64,000 nucleotides of DNA from Neoroseomonas oryzicola. GTDB taxonomy: Bacteria; Pseudomonadota; Alphaproteobacteria; Acetobacterales; Acetobacteraceae. Below the pieces are notes generated by a model, which was not told where the DNA came from, made no database searches, and saw nothing but the letters and a program-made list of their open reading frames with translations. The DNA lies in the NCBI RefSeq assembly GCF_012163135.1, contig NZ_JAAVUP010000013.1, positions 1-64,000 on the forward strand, written 5' to 3'. The translations under genes and the position numbers were made by a program. Shown here one piece after another: positions 22,866 through 32,019 of the stretch (positions are counted from its first letter, which is position 1; each line of letters starts with the position of its first letter).

Positions 22866-24953
22866 TCAATGCCCCTCGCGCCGCCACGCCATGACGGCCG
22901 CCCCCATCACCAGCGCGAGCGCCAGCCAGGGCGGCAGCAGCGGCAGGGCGCTGATCCCGGTCACCGTATGGTCCCCGTTCCGCCGCAGCCCGATCCAGCC
23001 CGGCCCCGCGACGTCCCGCCCCGGCGCGACCCGGCGCAGTTCGGGCAGGGCCGGCGCCGCGCCGTCGCCCATGAAGCGCGCCGCCCCGCCGGTGCCGGCC
23101 AGCAGCGGCCGCAGCCGCTCGGGGTCGGCGCGCAGGTCCGCGACCTCGAGCGGATTGGTCGCCGCCGAGGCCGCGAAGGCGGTCCGCCGCCCGTCGGTGG
23201 CCTGCCAGACGCCTGGCTGCGTCGCGGGCATGGACAGCGTCGTGCGCCCGCCACCGGCTTCCTCCGCCCGCGCGCGCGTCACGCCGCCGTCGGGCGCGGT
23301 GACGGTGATCTCGGGCGGCGGCCCCTCGGCCAGGCTGCGCCGCGTCACGGTCAGGCGCCCTCCCTCGATGCGCGCGGTCAGGTCCTCTTCCTCGAGCTCC
23401 GTCTCCCGCATCAGCCAATGGGCGATGCGGCGGAGCAGTTCCTGCTGCGGCCCGCCCCCGTCATGGCCGCGCGACCACAACCAGATGTGATCGGACAGCA
23501 GCAGCGCGACGCGCCCTTCGCCGACGCGGTCCAGCACCAGCAGCGGTGCCCCGTCGGGCCCTTCCATCACCGTCGACCCGCTGCGGGCGTCGGCGCGCAG
23601 CCAGCGATACCAGCGGCCCCATTGCGCCTCGGCCTGCTGTTCGGTGTTGGCGCCCGAAAGCCCCTCGGTCACCGGGTGGCGGAACCCAAGGCCCGAGACG
23701 CGCGGGCGGAACGCCCCTTCGGCCACGATGTTCTGCCGCCCCGAAGGCCGCGCCGGCAGCACCTGGCCGAGCGGCGTCAGCGCCAGCGAGACCGGCCCGC
23801 TGAATTCCGGCCCCGTCGACATCAGCAGCGCCCCGCCCCCGCGCACGTAGTCGGCGATGTTGCGCAGGTAGGCGACCGGCAGGATGCCGCGGTTGCTGAA
23901 CCGGTCGAAGACGATCAGGTCGAATTCGCGCAGCTTCACCTGGAACAGCTCGCGCACCGGGAAGGCGATCAGCGCGAGCTCGTTGAGCGGCGTCAGGTCG
24001 TCCTTCTCCGGCGGGCGAAGGATGGTGAAGTGCACCAGGTCGACATTCGGGTCGGCCTTGAGCAGCCGCCGCCAGGTGCGTTCGCCGGCATGGGGTTCTC
24101 CCGACACCAGCAGTACGCGCAGCCGGTCGCGCACGCCGTTGATGGTCACGACCTGGCGGTTGTTGCGGGTGCTGACCTCGCCGGGCCGCGCCTCGGCGTC
24201 GATCTCGACGACGGTCGGCCCGCCGCGCTGGATCGGCACGGCGATGCGGTGGTCGCGGCCGATCGGCACGCTTTCGGTCCGCGGCGCCTCGCCGTCGCGG
24301 CGGATGGTCAGGCGCGCCGCACCCTGCGCGTTCGGCACGCCGAGGTCGTCGACCGCGACGCGGATCTCGACCTCGCGTCCGACGATGCCGAAGCCCGGCG
24401 CCTCGATGACGCGCAGCCGCCGGTCGGTCTCGCCCGCCCGGCCCGGCATCAGCGCGTGGAAGGGCGCATCGAAGGGCGAGGCGGCGGGGATGTCGTGCGC
24501 CTGCCCGTCCGTCAGCGCGATGACGCCGGCGAGGCGCGCGCGCGGGATCTCGGCCAGCGCGCGCTCGATCGCGGCGAACAGCCGGGTGCCCTGGTTGCCG
24601 GCCTCCGGCACCTCGACCGTGCGCAGTTCCAGTTCGGGCAGGCGGCTGGCGCGCGCCTCGATCTCGCGTCGTGCGGCTTCGATCTGCGCGGTGCGGGTGC
24701 CGACCGTGGTGGAATCGCTGTGGTCGACGACCAGCAGCGCGATGTCGGGGCGCGTCTCGCGCGATTCCTCGACCAGTCGCGGATTGGCGAGCGCGAGCAG
24801 CACCAGCGCGAAGGTCACGGCGCGCCAGATCGTGCCGCGCGCACGGCGCCACGCAGCCGGCGCCAACGCCAGAACCGCGAGGACCGCGGCTGCCGCGAGC
24901 AGCCAGAGCGGCAGGACGGGGGCGAAGTCGATGCCGGCGATGGTCTGGGTCAT
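22866..24953 (-). CDS. Membrane protein with VWA-like and glutamine-amidotransferase-like regions (MoxR cluster)
   Basis: A 695-residue protein. Two N-terminal helices (PLWLLAAAAVLAVLALAP, VTFALVLLALANPRL) are followed by a VWA-like region with a MIDAS-like DHSDST and GVIALTDGQAHD. A class I glutamine-amidotransferase-like part follows (VLLVSGEPHAGERTWRRLL, FDLIVFDRFSNRGI, YVRGGGALLMSTGPEF), then a C-terminal helix (LPPWLALALVMGAAVMAW). It is the last gene of the moxR-DUF58-BatA/DUF4159 series. The function is unknown; such clusters are linked to chaperone-assisted assembly and envelope stress. ATG 24953 is used. Confidence 0.78.
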   Translation of the reverse strand: MTQTIAGIDFAPVLPLWLLAAAAVLAVLALAPAAWRRARGTIWRAVTFALVLLALANPRLVEESRETRPDIALLVVDHSDSTTVGTRTAQIEAARREIEARASRLPELELRTVEVPEAGNQGTRLFAAIERALAEIPRARLAGVIALTDGQAHDIPAASPFDAPFHALMPGRAGETDRRLRVIEAPGFGIVGREVEIRVAVDDLGVPNAQGAARLTIRRDGEAPRTESVPIGRDHRIAVPIQRGGPTVVEIDAEARPGEVSTRNNRQVVTINGVRDRLRVLLVSGEPHAGERTWRRLLKADPNVDLVHFTILRPPEKDDLTPLNELALIAFPVRELFQVKLREFDLIVFDRFSNRGILPVAYLRNIADYVRGGGALLMSTGPEFSGPVSLALTPLGQVLPARPSGRQNIVAEGAFRPRVSGLGFRHPVTEGLSGANTEQQAEAQWGRWYRWLRADARSGSTVMEGPDGAPLLVLDRVGEGRVALLLSDHIWLWSRGHDGGGPQQELLRRIAHWLMRETELEEEDLTARIEGGRLTVTRRSLAEGPPPEITVTAPDGGVTRARAEEAGGGRTTLSMPATQPGVWQATDGRRTAFAASAATNPLEVADLRADPERLRPLLAGTGGAARFMGDGAAPALPELRRVAPGRDVAGPGWIGLRRNGDHTVTGISALPLLPPWLALALVMGAAVMAWRREGH

Positions 24954-24980
24954 GGCGCTGCCTTCCCCGGACCCCATCCG

Positions 24981-25002
24981 CCAAAGGCCGGAAGGCCTGT
25001 GG
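24981..25002. repeat. Degenerate type 2 hairpin of the dispersed repeat
   Basis: CCAAAGGCCGGAAGGCCTGTGG is a near-palindrome in the short gap between two minus-strand genes of the MoxR cluster. It is preceded by CCTTCCCCGGACCCC, as in the copy at 28626, so it is a decayed member of the family described at 28616 and 62113. Confidence 0.55.
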
Positions 25003-25020
25003 AAACCGTGACGTCAGCCA

Positions 25021-27753
25021 TCAGTTCCCGAGCCTTTCCAGGATGGCCGGCACATGCACCTGGTCGCCCTTGTAGTTGCCGGTCAGCGCGTACATCACGA
25101 GGTTCACGCCGAAGCGATAGGCCAGCACGCGCTGCCGCGCCCCGCCGGGAATCGTCGCGTAGGGATTCTGCCCGCGGCTGTCGATCGCCCAGGCCGCCGC
25201 CCAGTCATGGCCGCCGATGATCACCGGGCTGACGCTGTCATTCGCCCGGTCCTGGTCGCGCGCCACCCAGACCTGCCCGCCGCTGAACCGCCCCGGCAGA
25301 TCCTGCAGCAGGTAGAAGGCGCGCTTCAGGACGTGGTCCTCGGCGACCGGCGCGAGCGGCGGGACGGCCAGGTCCCGCGTCACCCGCCGCAGCGCCGCCC
25401 GCGCGCCGGGGTTCATGCCCTCGCCCGTCCCCTCGTCGCGGGTGTCGAGCAGGATGATCCCGCCATTCCGCATGAAGGTGTTCAACGCCGCGACCATCGC
25501 CGCATCCGGCTGCGGCGCATCCGCCAGCACCGGCCAGTAGAGCAGCGGGTAGAAGGAGAGATCGTCCCGCCCCGGCACCACCGCCGCCGGCTCCGCCAGC
25601 CCCGCCGCCGTGCGCCGGTTCACGAAATCCGACAACCCCAGCAGCCCGAGCCGCGAGACCTCGTCCACCTGATTGTCGCCGGTGACGACATAGGCGAGCC
25701 GCGTCGCATTCGCCGCCGCGCCGTCCGGTTCCTGCGCCATGGCCGGGGCGGTCAAGCCCAGCGCCAGCACCAAGGCGGCCGCCCGCGCCCAGCGCGGCCC
25801 GATCAGCCCGCGCTGGACCAGGGAGATCACCAGGTCCGCCGCCAGCAGCAGCAGCGCCAACGCCAGCAGCCAGGGCCCGAGGTCACGTTCGCCCGGCACC
25901 CCGCCCACGCTCTCGATCCGCGCCGAGGCCGGCGGCGGCGCCGATGCGCGCGGCGCCGGCAGATGCGCCGTCAGGTTCAGCGCCCGCCGCCAGGCGGCGT
26001 CCTCCGCCTGTCCCGGCGTGCCGTACCAGCCCGGCGGATGACGCGGGGAGGCCACCGTCTCCTCCACCTTGTTCGCCGGAATGGGCGCCGCCGCCGGCGT
26101 CGCGGGCCCCAGCCGCCCGAAGCCGTCCAGCATCTCGAGCGGCGCCAGCGGTGCCTCGCTCTCCGCCCCCTGCACGCCGGCCGACAGCGCGACCAGCCGC
26201 CGCAGCATGTCCACGAACAGCCCCGACAGCGGCAGGTTCGACCACTCCGCATTCGCCGTCACATGGAACAGCACGATCCGCCCCTGGCCGCGCGACACCG
26301 CGGTGACCAGCGGCGTCCCGTCCGCCAGCCGCGCCCAGGACCGTTCGGTCAGCCGCGGGGACGGCTCGGCCAGCACCTGGCGTTCGATCGTCACCTCCGC
26401 CGGCGGCACCAGACCCGCGAAGGGAGACCCGTCCGGGAAGGGTGCCAGCGTCTGCGGCCGGTCCCAGGACAGCGCGCCGCCCAATTGCCGTTCCCCCGCC
26501 CGCAGCCCGACCGGCAGAAGCGGGTCGGGGCGTTCCGCGAGGCGAGGACCGGCAAAGCGGATCAGCATCCCGCCCTGTTCGACCCAGCGGGTCAGCGCCT
26601 CGCGCTCGCGCCCCTCGGGCACCTCGCGGTCCGCGAGGATCATCACCGCGAGCCGCCGGCCCAGCAGCGCCTCCGGCGTGCCGCGCCGCACCTCGGCATA
26701 AGGCGCGAGCGCGCGTTCCAGGTAATAGAGATCGCCGGTCAGCGGCGCATCGGCCGAGGTCTCGATCGCCGCGGCGAGGCCCACCGGCCGCCGGCGGAAC
26801 CGTTCATCCAGCAGCACCGTCCCCGCCGCGCCCGCCTCGGGCTCCAGGTCCAGCCGCACGACCTGGTTGCGGATCTCGATCGGCAGGTCGAGCGACGCCT
26901 CGGCCTCCGTCGCACCCGCCGGGAAAGCGAGCGTCGCCGAGGCGATTGCCCGCCCGTCGCTGGTCCGCGCCAGGACGTTCGCCTCGCTCGGCACCGCGAC
27001 CGGGGTCTGCAGCGCGCGCACCACCAGCCGGTCGGCCTCGGCGCGCGGCGGGGGCAGCATCCGCGCCGGGCGCGCCTCGGCCCGCGCCACCGTCAGCGGC
27101 CCGGCATCGGCCAGCGCGCCGGCGAAGGGGCTGAAGGCGCTGCCCTCGGGTGCATGTTCCACGCCATCCGCGACGTAGAAGGTTGCGAAGGGGCCGGGAT
27201 GGGCGGCCCTGAACGTCGTCAAAGCCGCCTGCGCCGCCACCCGGTCCGGCGCCCAGGCGCGCGGCCGCAGGGCCGCGAGGCGCGCCCGCGCTTCCTCGGC
27301 CGGCACCAGCCCGGTCGCGGCGATCGGCTCGCCCGTCTCCGGCGGGGCGGTGGCGAGCAGCGCCACCCGCCGCCCCTCCCGCGCCGCCGCATCCAGCGCC
27401 GCCGAGGCCGAGGCGACCCGCGCCGGCCAATCGGGCGCGGCCGCCCAGCCATTGTCGACCACCAGCAGCAGCGGCCCCGACCCGCCGCCGCCCGCCTGCG
27501 GCTGCCAGACCGGCCGCGCCAGGCCGATGATCACCAGCGCCGCCGCCACCAGCCGCAGCAGCAGCAGCCACCAGGGCGTGCGGTGCGGCGTCTCCTCGGT
27601 CGGCGGCAAGTCCCGCAGCAGCCGGATCGCCGGGAAGGCCTGCGTCCGCGGCGCCGGCGGGCTCACCCGCAGCAGCCACCACAGGACGGGCAGCGCCGGC
27701 AGGGCCAGCAGCAGCCAGGGCGCCGCGAAGGCCAGGGGACCGAGATGCCACAT
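25021..27753 (-). CDS. BatA-N-terminal/DUF4159 membrane protein
   Basis: A 910-residue protein. The N-terminus is the BatA anchor (PWLLLALPALPVLWWLLRV, TPWWLLLLRLVAAALVIIGL ARP). A VWA-like region and an amidotransferase-like section follow (REALTRWVEQGGMLIRFAGP). Two further helices lie near residues 645-690. The C-terminal 210 residues are DUF4159 (RLAYVVTGDNQVDEVSRLGL, FYPLLYWPV, FMRNGGIILLDTRDEG, VNLVMYALTGNYKGDQVHV). Its ATG overlaps the DUF58 stop by one base, so the two are coupled. It is part of the MoxR AAA+ cluster; exact role unknown. Confidence 0.85.
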   Translation of the reverse strand: MWHLGPLAFAAPWLLLALPALPVLWWLLRVSPPAPRTQAFPAIRLLRDLPPTEETPHRTPWWLLLLRLVAAALVIIGLARPVWQPQAGGGGSGPLLLVVDNGWAAAPDWPARVASASAALDAAAREGRRVALLATAPPETGEPIAATGLVPAEEARARLAALRPRAWAPDRVAAQAALTTFRAAHPGPFATFYVADGVEHAPEGSAFSPFAGALADAGPLTVARAEARPARMLPPPRAEADRLVVRALQTPVAVPSEANVLARTSDGRAIASATLAFPAGATEAEASLDLPIEIRNQVVRLDLEPEAGAAGTVLLDERFRRRPVGLAAAIETSADAPLTGDLYYLERALAPYAEVRRGTPEALLGRRLAVMILADREVPEGREREALTRWVEQGGMLIRFAGPRLAERPDPLLPVGLRAGERQLGGALSWDRPQTLAPFPDGSPFAGLVPPAEVTIERQVLAEPSPRLTERSWARLADGTPLVTAVSRGQGRIVLFHVTANAEWSNLPLSGLFVDMLRRLVALSAGVQGAESEAPLAPLEMLDGFGRLGPATPAAAPIPANKVEETVASPRHPPGWYGTPGQAEDAAWRRALNLTAHLPAPRASAPPPASARIESVGGVPGERDLGPWLLALALLLLAADLVISLVQRGLIGPRWARAAALVLALGLTAPAMAQEPDGAAANATRLAYVVTGDNQVDEVSRLGLLGLSDFVNRRTAAGLAEPAAVVPGRDDLSFYPLLYWPVLADAPQPDAAMVAALNTFMRNGGIILLDTRDEGTGEGMNPGARAALRRVTRDLAVPPLAPVAEDHVLKRAFYLLQDLPGRFSGGQVWVARDQDRANDSVSPVIIGGHDWAAAWAIDSRGQNPYATIPGGARQRVLAYRFGVNLVMYALTGNYKGDQVHVPAILERLGN

Positions 27754-28601
27754 CAGCCGGGCGCCAGCCTGCGATGCAGCGCCAGCAGCGCCGCCTCCGG
27801 CGGCTGGTCTGTCCGGTGCGTCGCGAAAGACCAGCCCGATGCCGAGGCCAGCGCCGCCAGCCCCTCCCGGTGCCGCGCCAGCCGTTCCTCATAGAGCGCG
27901 CGCACGCCCTCCACCCGCGGCACCAGCGCGTGCTCCGTCACGCCCAGCGCTTCGAAGCGCACGCGGCCAGTGAAGGGCAGGGTCTCTTCTGCGGGATCAA
28001 GCACCTGCAGCAGATGGCCCCGCACGGCCCGCGCCGCCAGTTGCGCCACCACCCGCTTCGTCTCCTCGAGCGGCGCGAGGAAATCCCCGATCAGCACCGC
28101 CCGCGCATGGCGCGGAATCCGCCCGTCATCCGCCACCTCGGCCGCCGCCGGCAGCGACTGCGCGATGGTCTGCAAGGCCCCCCGCCCGGCAAAGGCCCGC
28201 GGCAGGCCGAACAGCCGCACCCGCTCCCCGCCCCGCAGCAGCAACGCCGACAAGGCCAGCAGCAGCAACTCCGCCCGCACCCGCTTGGTCGGCAACTCCT
28301 TGCCGCTCCGCCAATCCATCCCCGGCCCGCCCTGGCACCAGAGCGCGACCGTCTGCGCCGCCTCCCACTCCGTCTCGCGCACGAACAGCCGGTCCGACTT
28401 GGCCGACTGCCGCCAATCCACCCGCGCCGCCGCATCCCCCGGCAGATACGGCCGGAACTGCCAGAAGGCATCGCCCTGCCCCGGCCGCCGCCGCCCATGC
28501 ACCCCCTGCATGACCGTCGCCGCCACACGCTCGGCCTGCACGACGAGCGGGGGGAGCGAGGCACCAAGGGCCTCGGCCCAGGGGACGGGAACGGTGGTCA
28601 C
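27753..28601 (-). CDS. DUF58 domain protein (MoxR partner)
   Basis: A 282-residue protein with the DUF58 core: RPGQGDAFWQFRPYLPGDAA, RVDWRQSAKSDRLFVRETEW, and a VWA-like C-terminal part (VLIGDFLAP, GHLLQVLDPAEETLPF). DUF58 proteins pair with MoxR ATPases, which lie just upstream here. GTG 28601 is the best start ahead of the conserved part, though its ribosome site is weak and the frame is open to 28775 through repeat DNA. Translational overlap with the next gene is seen at 27753. Confidence 0.85.
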   Translation of the reverse strand: MTTVPVPWAEALGASLPPLVVQAERVAATVMQGVHGRRRPGQGDAFWQFRPYLPGDAAARVDWRQSAKSDRLFVRETEWEAAQTVALWCQGGPGMDWRSGKELPTKRVRAELLLLALSALLLRGGERVRLFGLPRAFAGRGALQTIAQSLPAAAEVADDGRIPRHARAVLIGDFLAPLEETKRVVAQLAARAVRGHLLQVLDPAEETLPFTGRVRFEALGVTEHALVPRVEGVRALYEERLARHREGLAALASASGWSFATHRTDQPPEAALLALHRRLAPG

Positions 28602-28615
28602 GGGCGCGCGCCGGT

Positions 28616-28829
28616 GAGGGCGCTGCCCTCCCCGGACCCCTCCCGCCAAGGGCTTAAGGCCCTTGGAACCCTCGACTTGATCGGGGTGGAGAGGGAGGGG
28701 GCGTGGCGCGCCTGCGATCGAGGGCGCGCGCGTGACGCCCCCTCCCTCTCCACCCCGATTGAAACTGGTTTCCAAAGGCCCTTCGGCCTTTGGCGGGGAG
28801 AGGTTTGGAGAGGGGCGGCGCCCCTCTCC
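28616..28829. repeat. Mirror-image composite of the dispersed double hairpin with a 25-bp perfect inverted repeat
   Basis: The order is hairpin 1 (28616-28630), hairpin 2 CCAAGGGCTTAAGGCCCTTGG (28646-28666), a 25-bp arm (28680-28704), its exact complement (28735-28759), hairpin 2 again (28772-28793) and hairpin 1 again (28807-28829). The whole 214 bp is thus an imperfect palindrome of nested hairpins. It fills the gap between moxR and the DUF58 gene and could attenuate read-through. Confidence 0.8.
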
Positions 28830-28852
28830 AACGCGACCTGTGCCACCGTCCC

Positions 28853-29860
28853 TTACCCCAGGCTGGCCTTGAGTGCGTCGATCACTTCGCTCAGTCGCAC
28901 GCCGTCCGCGCGGGCGGCGAAGGTCAGGGCCATGCGGTGGCGCAGCACGGGTTCGGCGAGGGCGATGACGTCGTCGATGGACGGTGCCAGGCGGCCGTCG
29001 AGCACGGCGCGGGCGCGGGTGGCGAGCATCAGGGCCTGGGCCGCGCGCGGGCCGGGGCCCCAGGAGAGGTTCTGGCGGACGGTCTCGAGGCTGGTGGTCT
29101 CGGGGCGTGCGCTGCGCACCAGTTTCAGGATGGCGTCGAGGACCTGTTCGCCCACCGGGATGCGTCGGATCAGGGCCTGGGCGGCGATGAGTTCGGCGCC
29201 GGTCATGGCCTGGACGGGCTTGGCTTCGCGGGCGCCGGTGGTGGCGAGCAGCATGGCGCGCTCGGCGGCTTCGTCGGGGTAGCCGACCTCGATTTCCAGC
29301 AGGAAGCGGTCGAGCTGGGCTTCCGGCAGGGGGTAGGTGCCTTCCTGCTCGATCGGGTTCTGGGTGGCGAGGACGTGGAAGGGGGCGGGCAGGGGGTGGA
29401 TCTCGCCGCCGATCGCGACCCGGTGTTCCTGCATGGCCTGGAGGAGGGCGGACTGCGTGCGGGGGGAGGCGCGGTTGATCTCGTCCGCCATCAGCAACTG
29501 GCAGAAGATCGGGCCCTTGATGAAGCGGAAGGCGCGCTTGCCGTCGGCCGCTTCCTCGAGGACTTCGGAGCCCAGGATGTCGGCCGGCATCAGGTCCGGG
29601 GTGAACTGGACGCGGCGCGGATCGAGGCCGAGGACGGTGCCGAGCGTGTCGACCAGCTTGGTCTTGCCCAGCCCCGGCACGCCGACGAGCAGGACATGCC
29701 CGCCGGACAGCAGGGTGATGAGCGTCCGCTCGATCACCAGGTCCTGGCCGAAGATGACGCGGCCGACGGACTCGCGCACCCGGGCGAGGCGGGCGCCGAG
29801 CGCCTCGACCTCCGCGACGAGAACGGAAGGGTCCTGTGTCGTCTCGGCCACTTCACTCAT
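28853..29860 (-). CDS. MoxR-family AAA+ ATPase
   Basis: A 335-residue ATPase. Walker A is GVPGLGKTKLVDTL, Walker B LLMADEINRASPRTQSALLQ, and sensor 1 LATQNPIEQEGTYPLPEAQL DRF; the C-terminal lid is present. MoxR proteins act as chaperones for maturation of complexes with VWA-domain partners, which are encoded just downstream. ATG 29860 is 106 bp from the divergent DUF1285 gene, so the shared gap holds both promoters. Confidence 0.92.
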   Translation of the reverse strand: MSEVAETTQDPSVLVAEVEALGARLARVRESVGRVIFGQDLVIERTLITLLSGGHVLLVGVPGLGKTKLVDTLGTVLGLDPRRVQFTPDLMPADILGSEVLEEAADGKRAFRFIKGPIFCQLLMADEINRASPRTQSALLQAMQEHRVAIGGEIHPLPAPFHVLATQNPIEQEGTYPLPEAQLDRFLLEIEVGYPDEAAERAMLLATTGAREAKPVQAMTGAELIAAQALIRRIPVGEQVLDAILKLVRSARPETTSLETVRQNLSWGPGPRAAQALMLATRARAVLDGRLAPSIDDVIALAEPVLRHRMALTFAARADGVRLSEVIDALKASLG

Positions 29861-29966
29861 GCGGGCAAGGCTCCCTATATGTCGGGCGGAGGCGCACCGT
29901 CCGGTGCCGCCCGGGACATGGATTACCTCGCATCGGCGACGCTGAGTGCAAGGGCGACGATTGGCA

Positions 29967-30566
29967 ATGACGCTCCAGCGCGTGGAAAGCACGGAAAAGC
30001 ACGCAGCAAGGACCATGCCGGCCCCCGGCACCGTCCTGGCGCGGGCGAAGATGGAATGCGGCGACTACGCGATTCGGATCGCGCGGGACGGCACCTGGTA
30101 TTACCGGGACAGCCCGATCCAGCGGAAGCCGCTGGTCTGCCTGTTCGCCTCGGTGCTGCGGCGGGGGGAGGACGGCTCCTATTGGCTCGAGACCCCGGCT
30201 GAGCGCGGCAGGATCGAGGTCGAGGACGCGCCCTTCATGGCGGTCGAGCTGTTCTGGCGCGATTGCGAATGCGGCTGCGCGACGAAGCAGCAATGCCTGA
30301 CCTTCCGCACCAACCTCGATGAGATGGTGACCGCCGGCGCGGCGCACCCGATCCGGGTCGCGATCTGCCCCGTCACGCGCGAACCGCGCCCCTACATCAC
30401 GGTGCGCCCGGGCCTCGAGGCGCGGATCAGTCGCGCGGTGTTCTACGAACTGGTGGCCCTCGCCCAGCCCGAGACGGTGGATGGGCGCGAGGTGCTGGGC
30501 GTCTGGTCCGAGGGGGTGTTCTTCCCGATCGACGAGTCGCCCGCGATCGACATGGCGGCGGATTGA
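29967..30566 (+). CDS. DUF1285 family protein
   Basis: A 199-residue protein with the DUF1285 features: DYAIRIARDGTWYYRDSPIQ, RKPLVCLFASVLRRGEDGSY, WLETPAERGRIEVEDAPFMA and IRVAICPVTREPRPYITVR. It is a small beta-rich protein of unknown function. An unusual insert contains Cys (RDCECGCATKQQC), which might bind metal. Its stop overlaps the TTG start of the NUDIX gene by 4 nt, so they form an operon. Confidence 0.83.
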   Translation: MTLQRVESTEKHAARTMPAPGTVLARAKMECGDYAIRIARDGTWYYRDSPIQRKPLVCLFASVLRRGEDGSYWLETPAERGRIEVEDAPFMAVELFWRDCECGCATKQQCLTFRTNLDEMVTAGAAHPIRVAICPVTREPRPYITVRPGLEARISRAVFYELVALAQPETVDGREVLGVWSEGVFFPIDESPAIDMAAD

Positions 30567-31189
30567 GCGCCGCCCCGCTTTTCGCGCTCGATCCGGACGA
30601 TCTCCGGGCGCGCCTCGCCGATCCTGATCGCCTGCCGCGCGACCGGCCGACGCCGGAGGACGACCTCGACCGCGTGGCGCGCACCGGCGGGACGGTGGTG
30701 CCGGCCGCGGTGCTGGTGCCGCTGGTGATGCGCCCCGAACCGACGGTGCTGCTCACGCTGCGCTCGGCGCGGCTGAAATCCCATTCCGGCCAGGTCTCCT
30801 TCCCCGGCGGCCGCATGGAGGAAGGCGAGACCCCCGAGGAAGCCGCGCTGCGCGAGGCGGAGGAGGAGGTCGGCCTGCACCGCTCCCTGCCCGAACTGGT
30901 CGGGCGGCTGCCCTCGCTGCTGACCGGCACCGGCTTCGCGGTGACGCCGGTGGTCGCCCTGCTGCGCCCGCCCTTCGCGCTGCGCCCCGATCCGGGCGAG
31001 GTGGAGGAGCCCTTCGAATACCCGCTGGCGCGGCTGCTCGATCCCGCGGCGCCGGAGCGCCGGCGGCAGGAATTCCGCGGCCGCATGCGCGAATTCTGGG
31101 TCTGGCCGCATGACCGGCACTACATCTGGGGTGCGACGGCCTCGATGCTGGTGACGCTGGCCGCGGTGCTGCGCGGCGAGGGCGACTAA
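30563..31189 (+). CDS. NUDIX hydrolase, CoA pyrophosphatase-like (NudL)
   Basis: A 208-residue enzyme starting at TTG 30563 (TTGA overlap with DUF1285). The NUDIX box reads GGRMEEGETPEEAALREAEE then EVGL, preceded by LKSHSGQVSFPGG, which is the UPF0035 signature of coenzyme A pyrophosphatases. The DUF1285-NUDIX pairing is common in alphaproteobacteria; the usual third partner, a CCA-adding enzyme, is missing here. Confidence 0.88.
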   Translation: MSAAPLFALDPDDLRARLADPDRLPRDRPTPEDDLDRVARTGGTVVPAAVLVPLVMRPEPTVLLTLRSARLKSHSGQVSFPGGRMEEGETPEEAALREAEEEVGLHRSLPELVGRLPSLLTGTGFAVTPVVALLRPPFALRPDPGEVEEPFEYPLARLLDPAAPERRRQEFRGRMREFWVWPHDRHYIWGATASMLVTLAAVLRGEGD

Positions 31190-31905
31190 CCCAGCCGGAA
31201 ACTCGGCAGGTAGCGCATCACCCGGCCCTGCCCGTCCACCACGCGCTTGTGGTGGATGGCGGGCGCCATCTCCGGTGGTAGTTCCACAGCGAAGCGGGCG
31301 GTCGAGACGAGCCGCGACAGGAAGGCGGCCCGCGTTCCCCCGGCGCCGCGGCGCGCGAGCACATAGGTCGCGAAGGCCTCGGCGTTCAGCGCCAGGATCT
31401 CGAAGCCCGAGCGCTTGATGAATTCCGTCACCCCGCCGACCACGCCGAAGCCCATGCGCCGCGTGTCCGCGTGGCTCGAGAAGTCATGCCCCCAGAGCAG
31501 CCCGTCCGGCTTCAGCTTCGGCGCAAAGGCGAGCAGGTCGGCGAGCACCGCGTCATGCGTGTGCATCGCATCGACATAGACGAGGTCGAGGCTGCCGTCG
31601 GGAAGGTCCGCCGCCGCCTGGGCCGAGAAGGCGCGGTGGATGCGCACGGCCGGCACGCCGGCGAAGCGCGCGGTCACGGCGCGGAACCGTCCCTCCTGGT
31701 CGTCGTCGGCGACGTTGTTGAGGTCGCGGACGTAGTCCTCCCGCGGCTGGTGCACCCAGGGATCGATCAGGTGCAGCGCGGAAGGCTGCACGCGCGCCAG
31801 GATCTGGGCCGAGAAATCGCCCGTGGCCACGCCGATCTCGGCGCAGGCCAGGCCCTTGGGCAGGCAGTCGAGGAGGTCCTCGCGCCGCGTGTCGACGAAG
31901 TACAT
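31186..31905 (-). CDS. Class I SAM-dependent methyltransferase (Methyltransf_24 type)
   Basis: A 239-residue protein. Motif I is CAEIGVATGDFSAQILAR, the next acidic position LHLIDPWVHQP, and the later strand DLVYVDAMHTHDAVLADLLA then LKPDGLLWGHDF. This is the caffeoyl-CoA/cephalosporin hydroxylase-like branch, often tied to glycan or small-molecule methylation. The substrate is unknown. ATG 31905 has AGGG 9 nt upstream. Its stop overlaps the NUDIX stop tail-to-tail by 4 nt. Confidence 0.8.
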   Translation of the reverse strand: MYFVDTRREDLLDCLPKGLACAEIGVATGDFSAQILARVQPSALHLIDPWVHQPREDYVRDLNNVADDDQEGRFRAVTARFAGVPAVRIHRAFSAQAAADLPDGSLDLVYVDAMHTHDAVLADLLAFAPKLKPDGLLWGHDFSSHADTRRMGFGVVGGVTEFIKRSGFEILALNAEAFATYVLARRGAGGTRAAFLSRLVSTARFAVELPPEMAPAIHHKRVVDGQGRVMRYLPSFRLG

Positions 31906-32019
31906 GGGGCCGACCCTGGCAGCCGCGCGGCGCGCTGTCACCGGGGCCTCGTCTGGCCTTCACGGTTCGGGCGCTATATCTGGGAGGTCACGAAGACTCA
32001 CCGGGAGAAAGCAACGTCC

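Noticed and set aside
21951-25220. A plus-strand frame of over 1000 codons across the ankyrin gene and the next minus-strand gene
   Set aside because: It overlaps the 3' end of the methyltransferase gene in another frame and is antisense to genes with signal peptides and domains; no family resemblance.
25054-27894. A 946-codon plus-strand frame opposite the BatA/DUF4159 gene
   Set aside because: Antisense shadow; the minus strand shows BatA helices and the DUF4159 domain.
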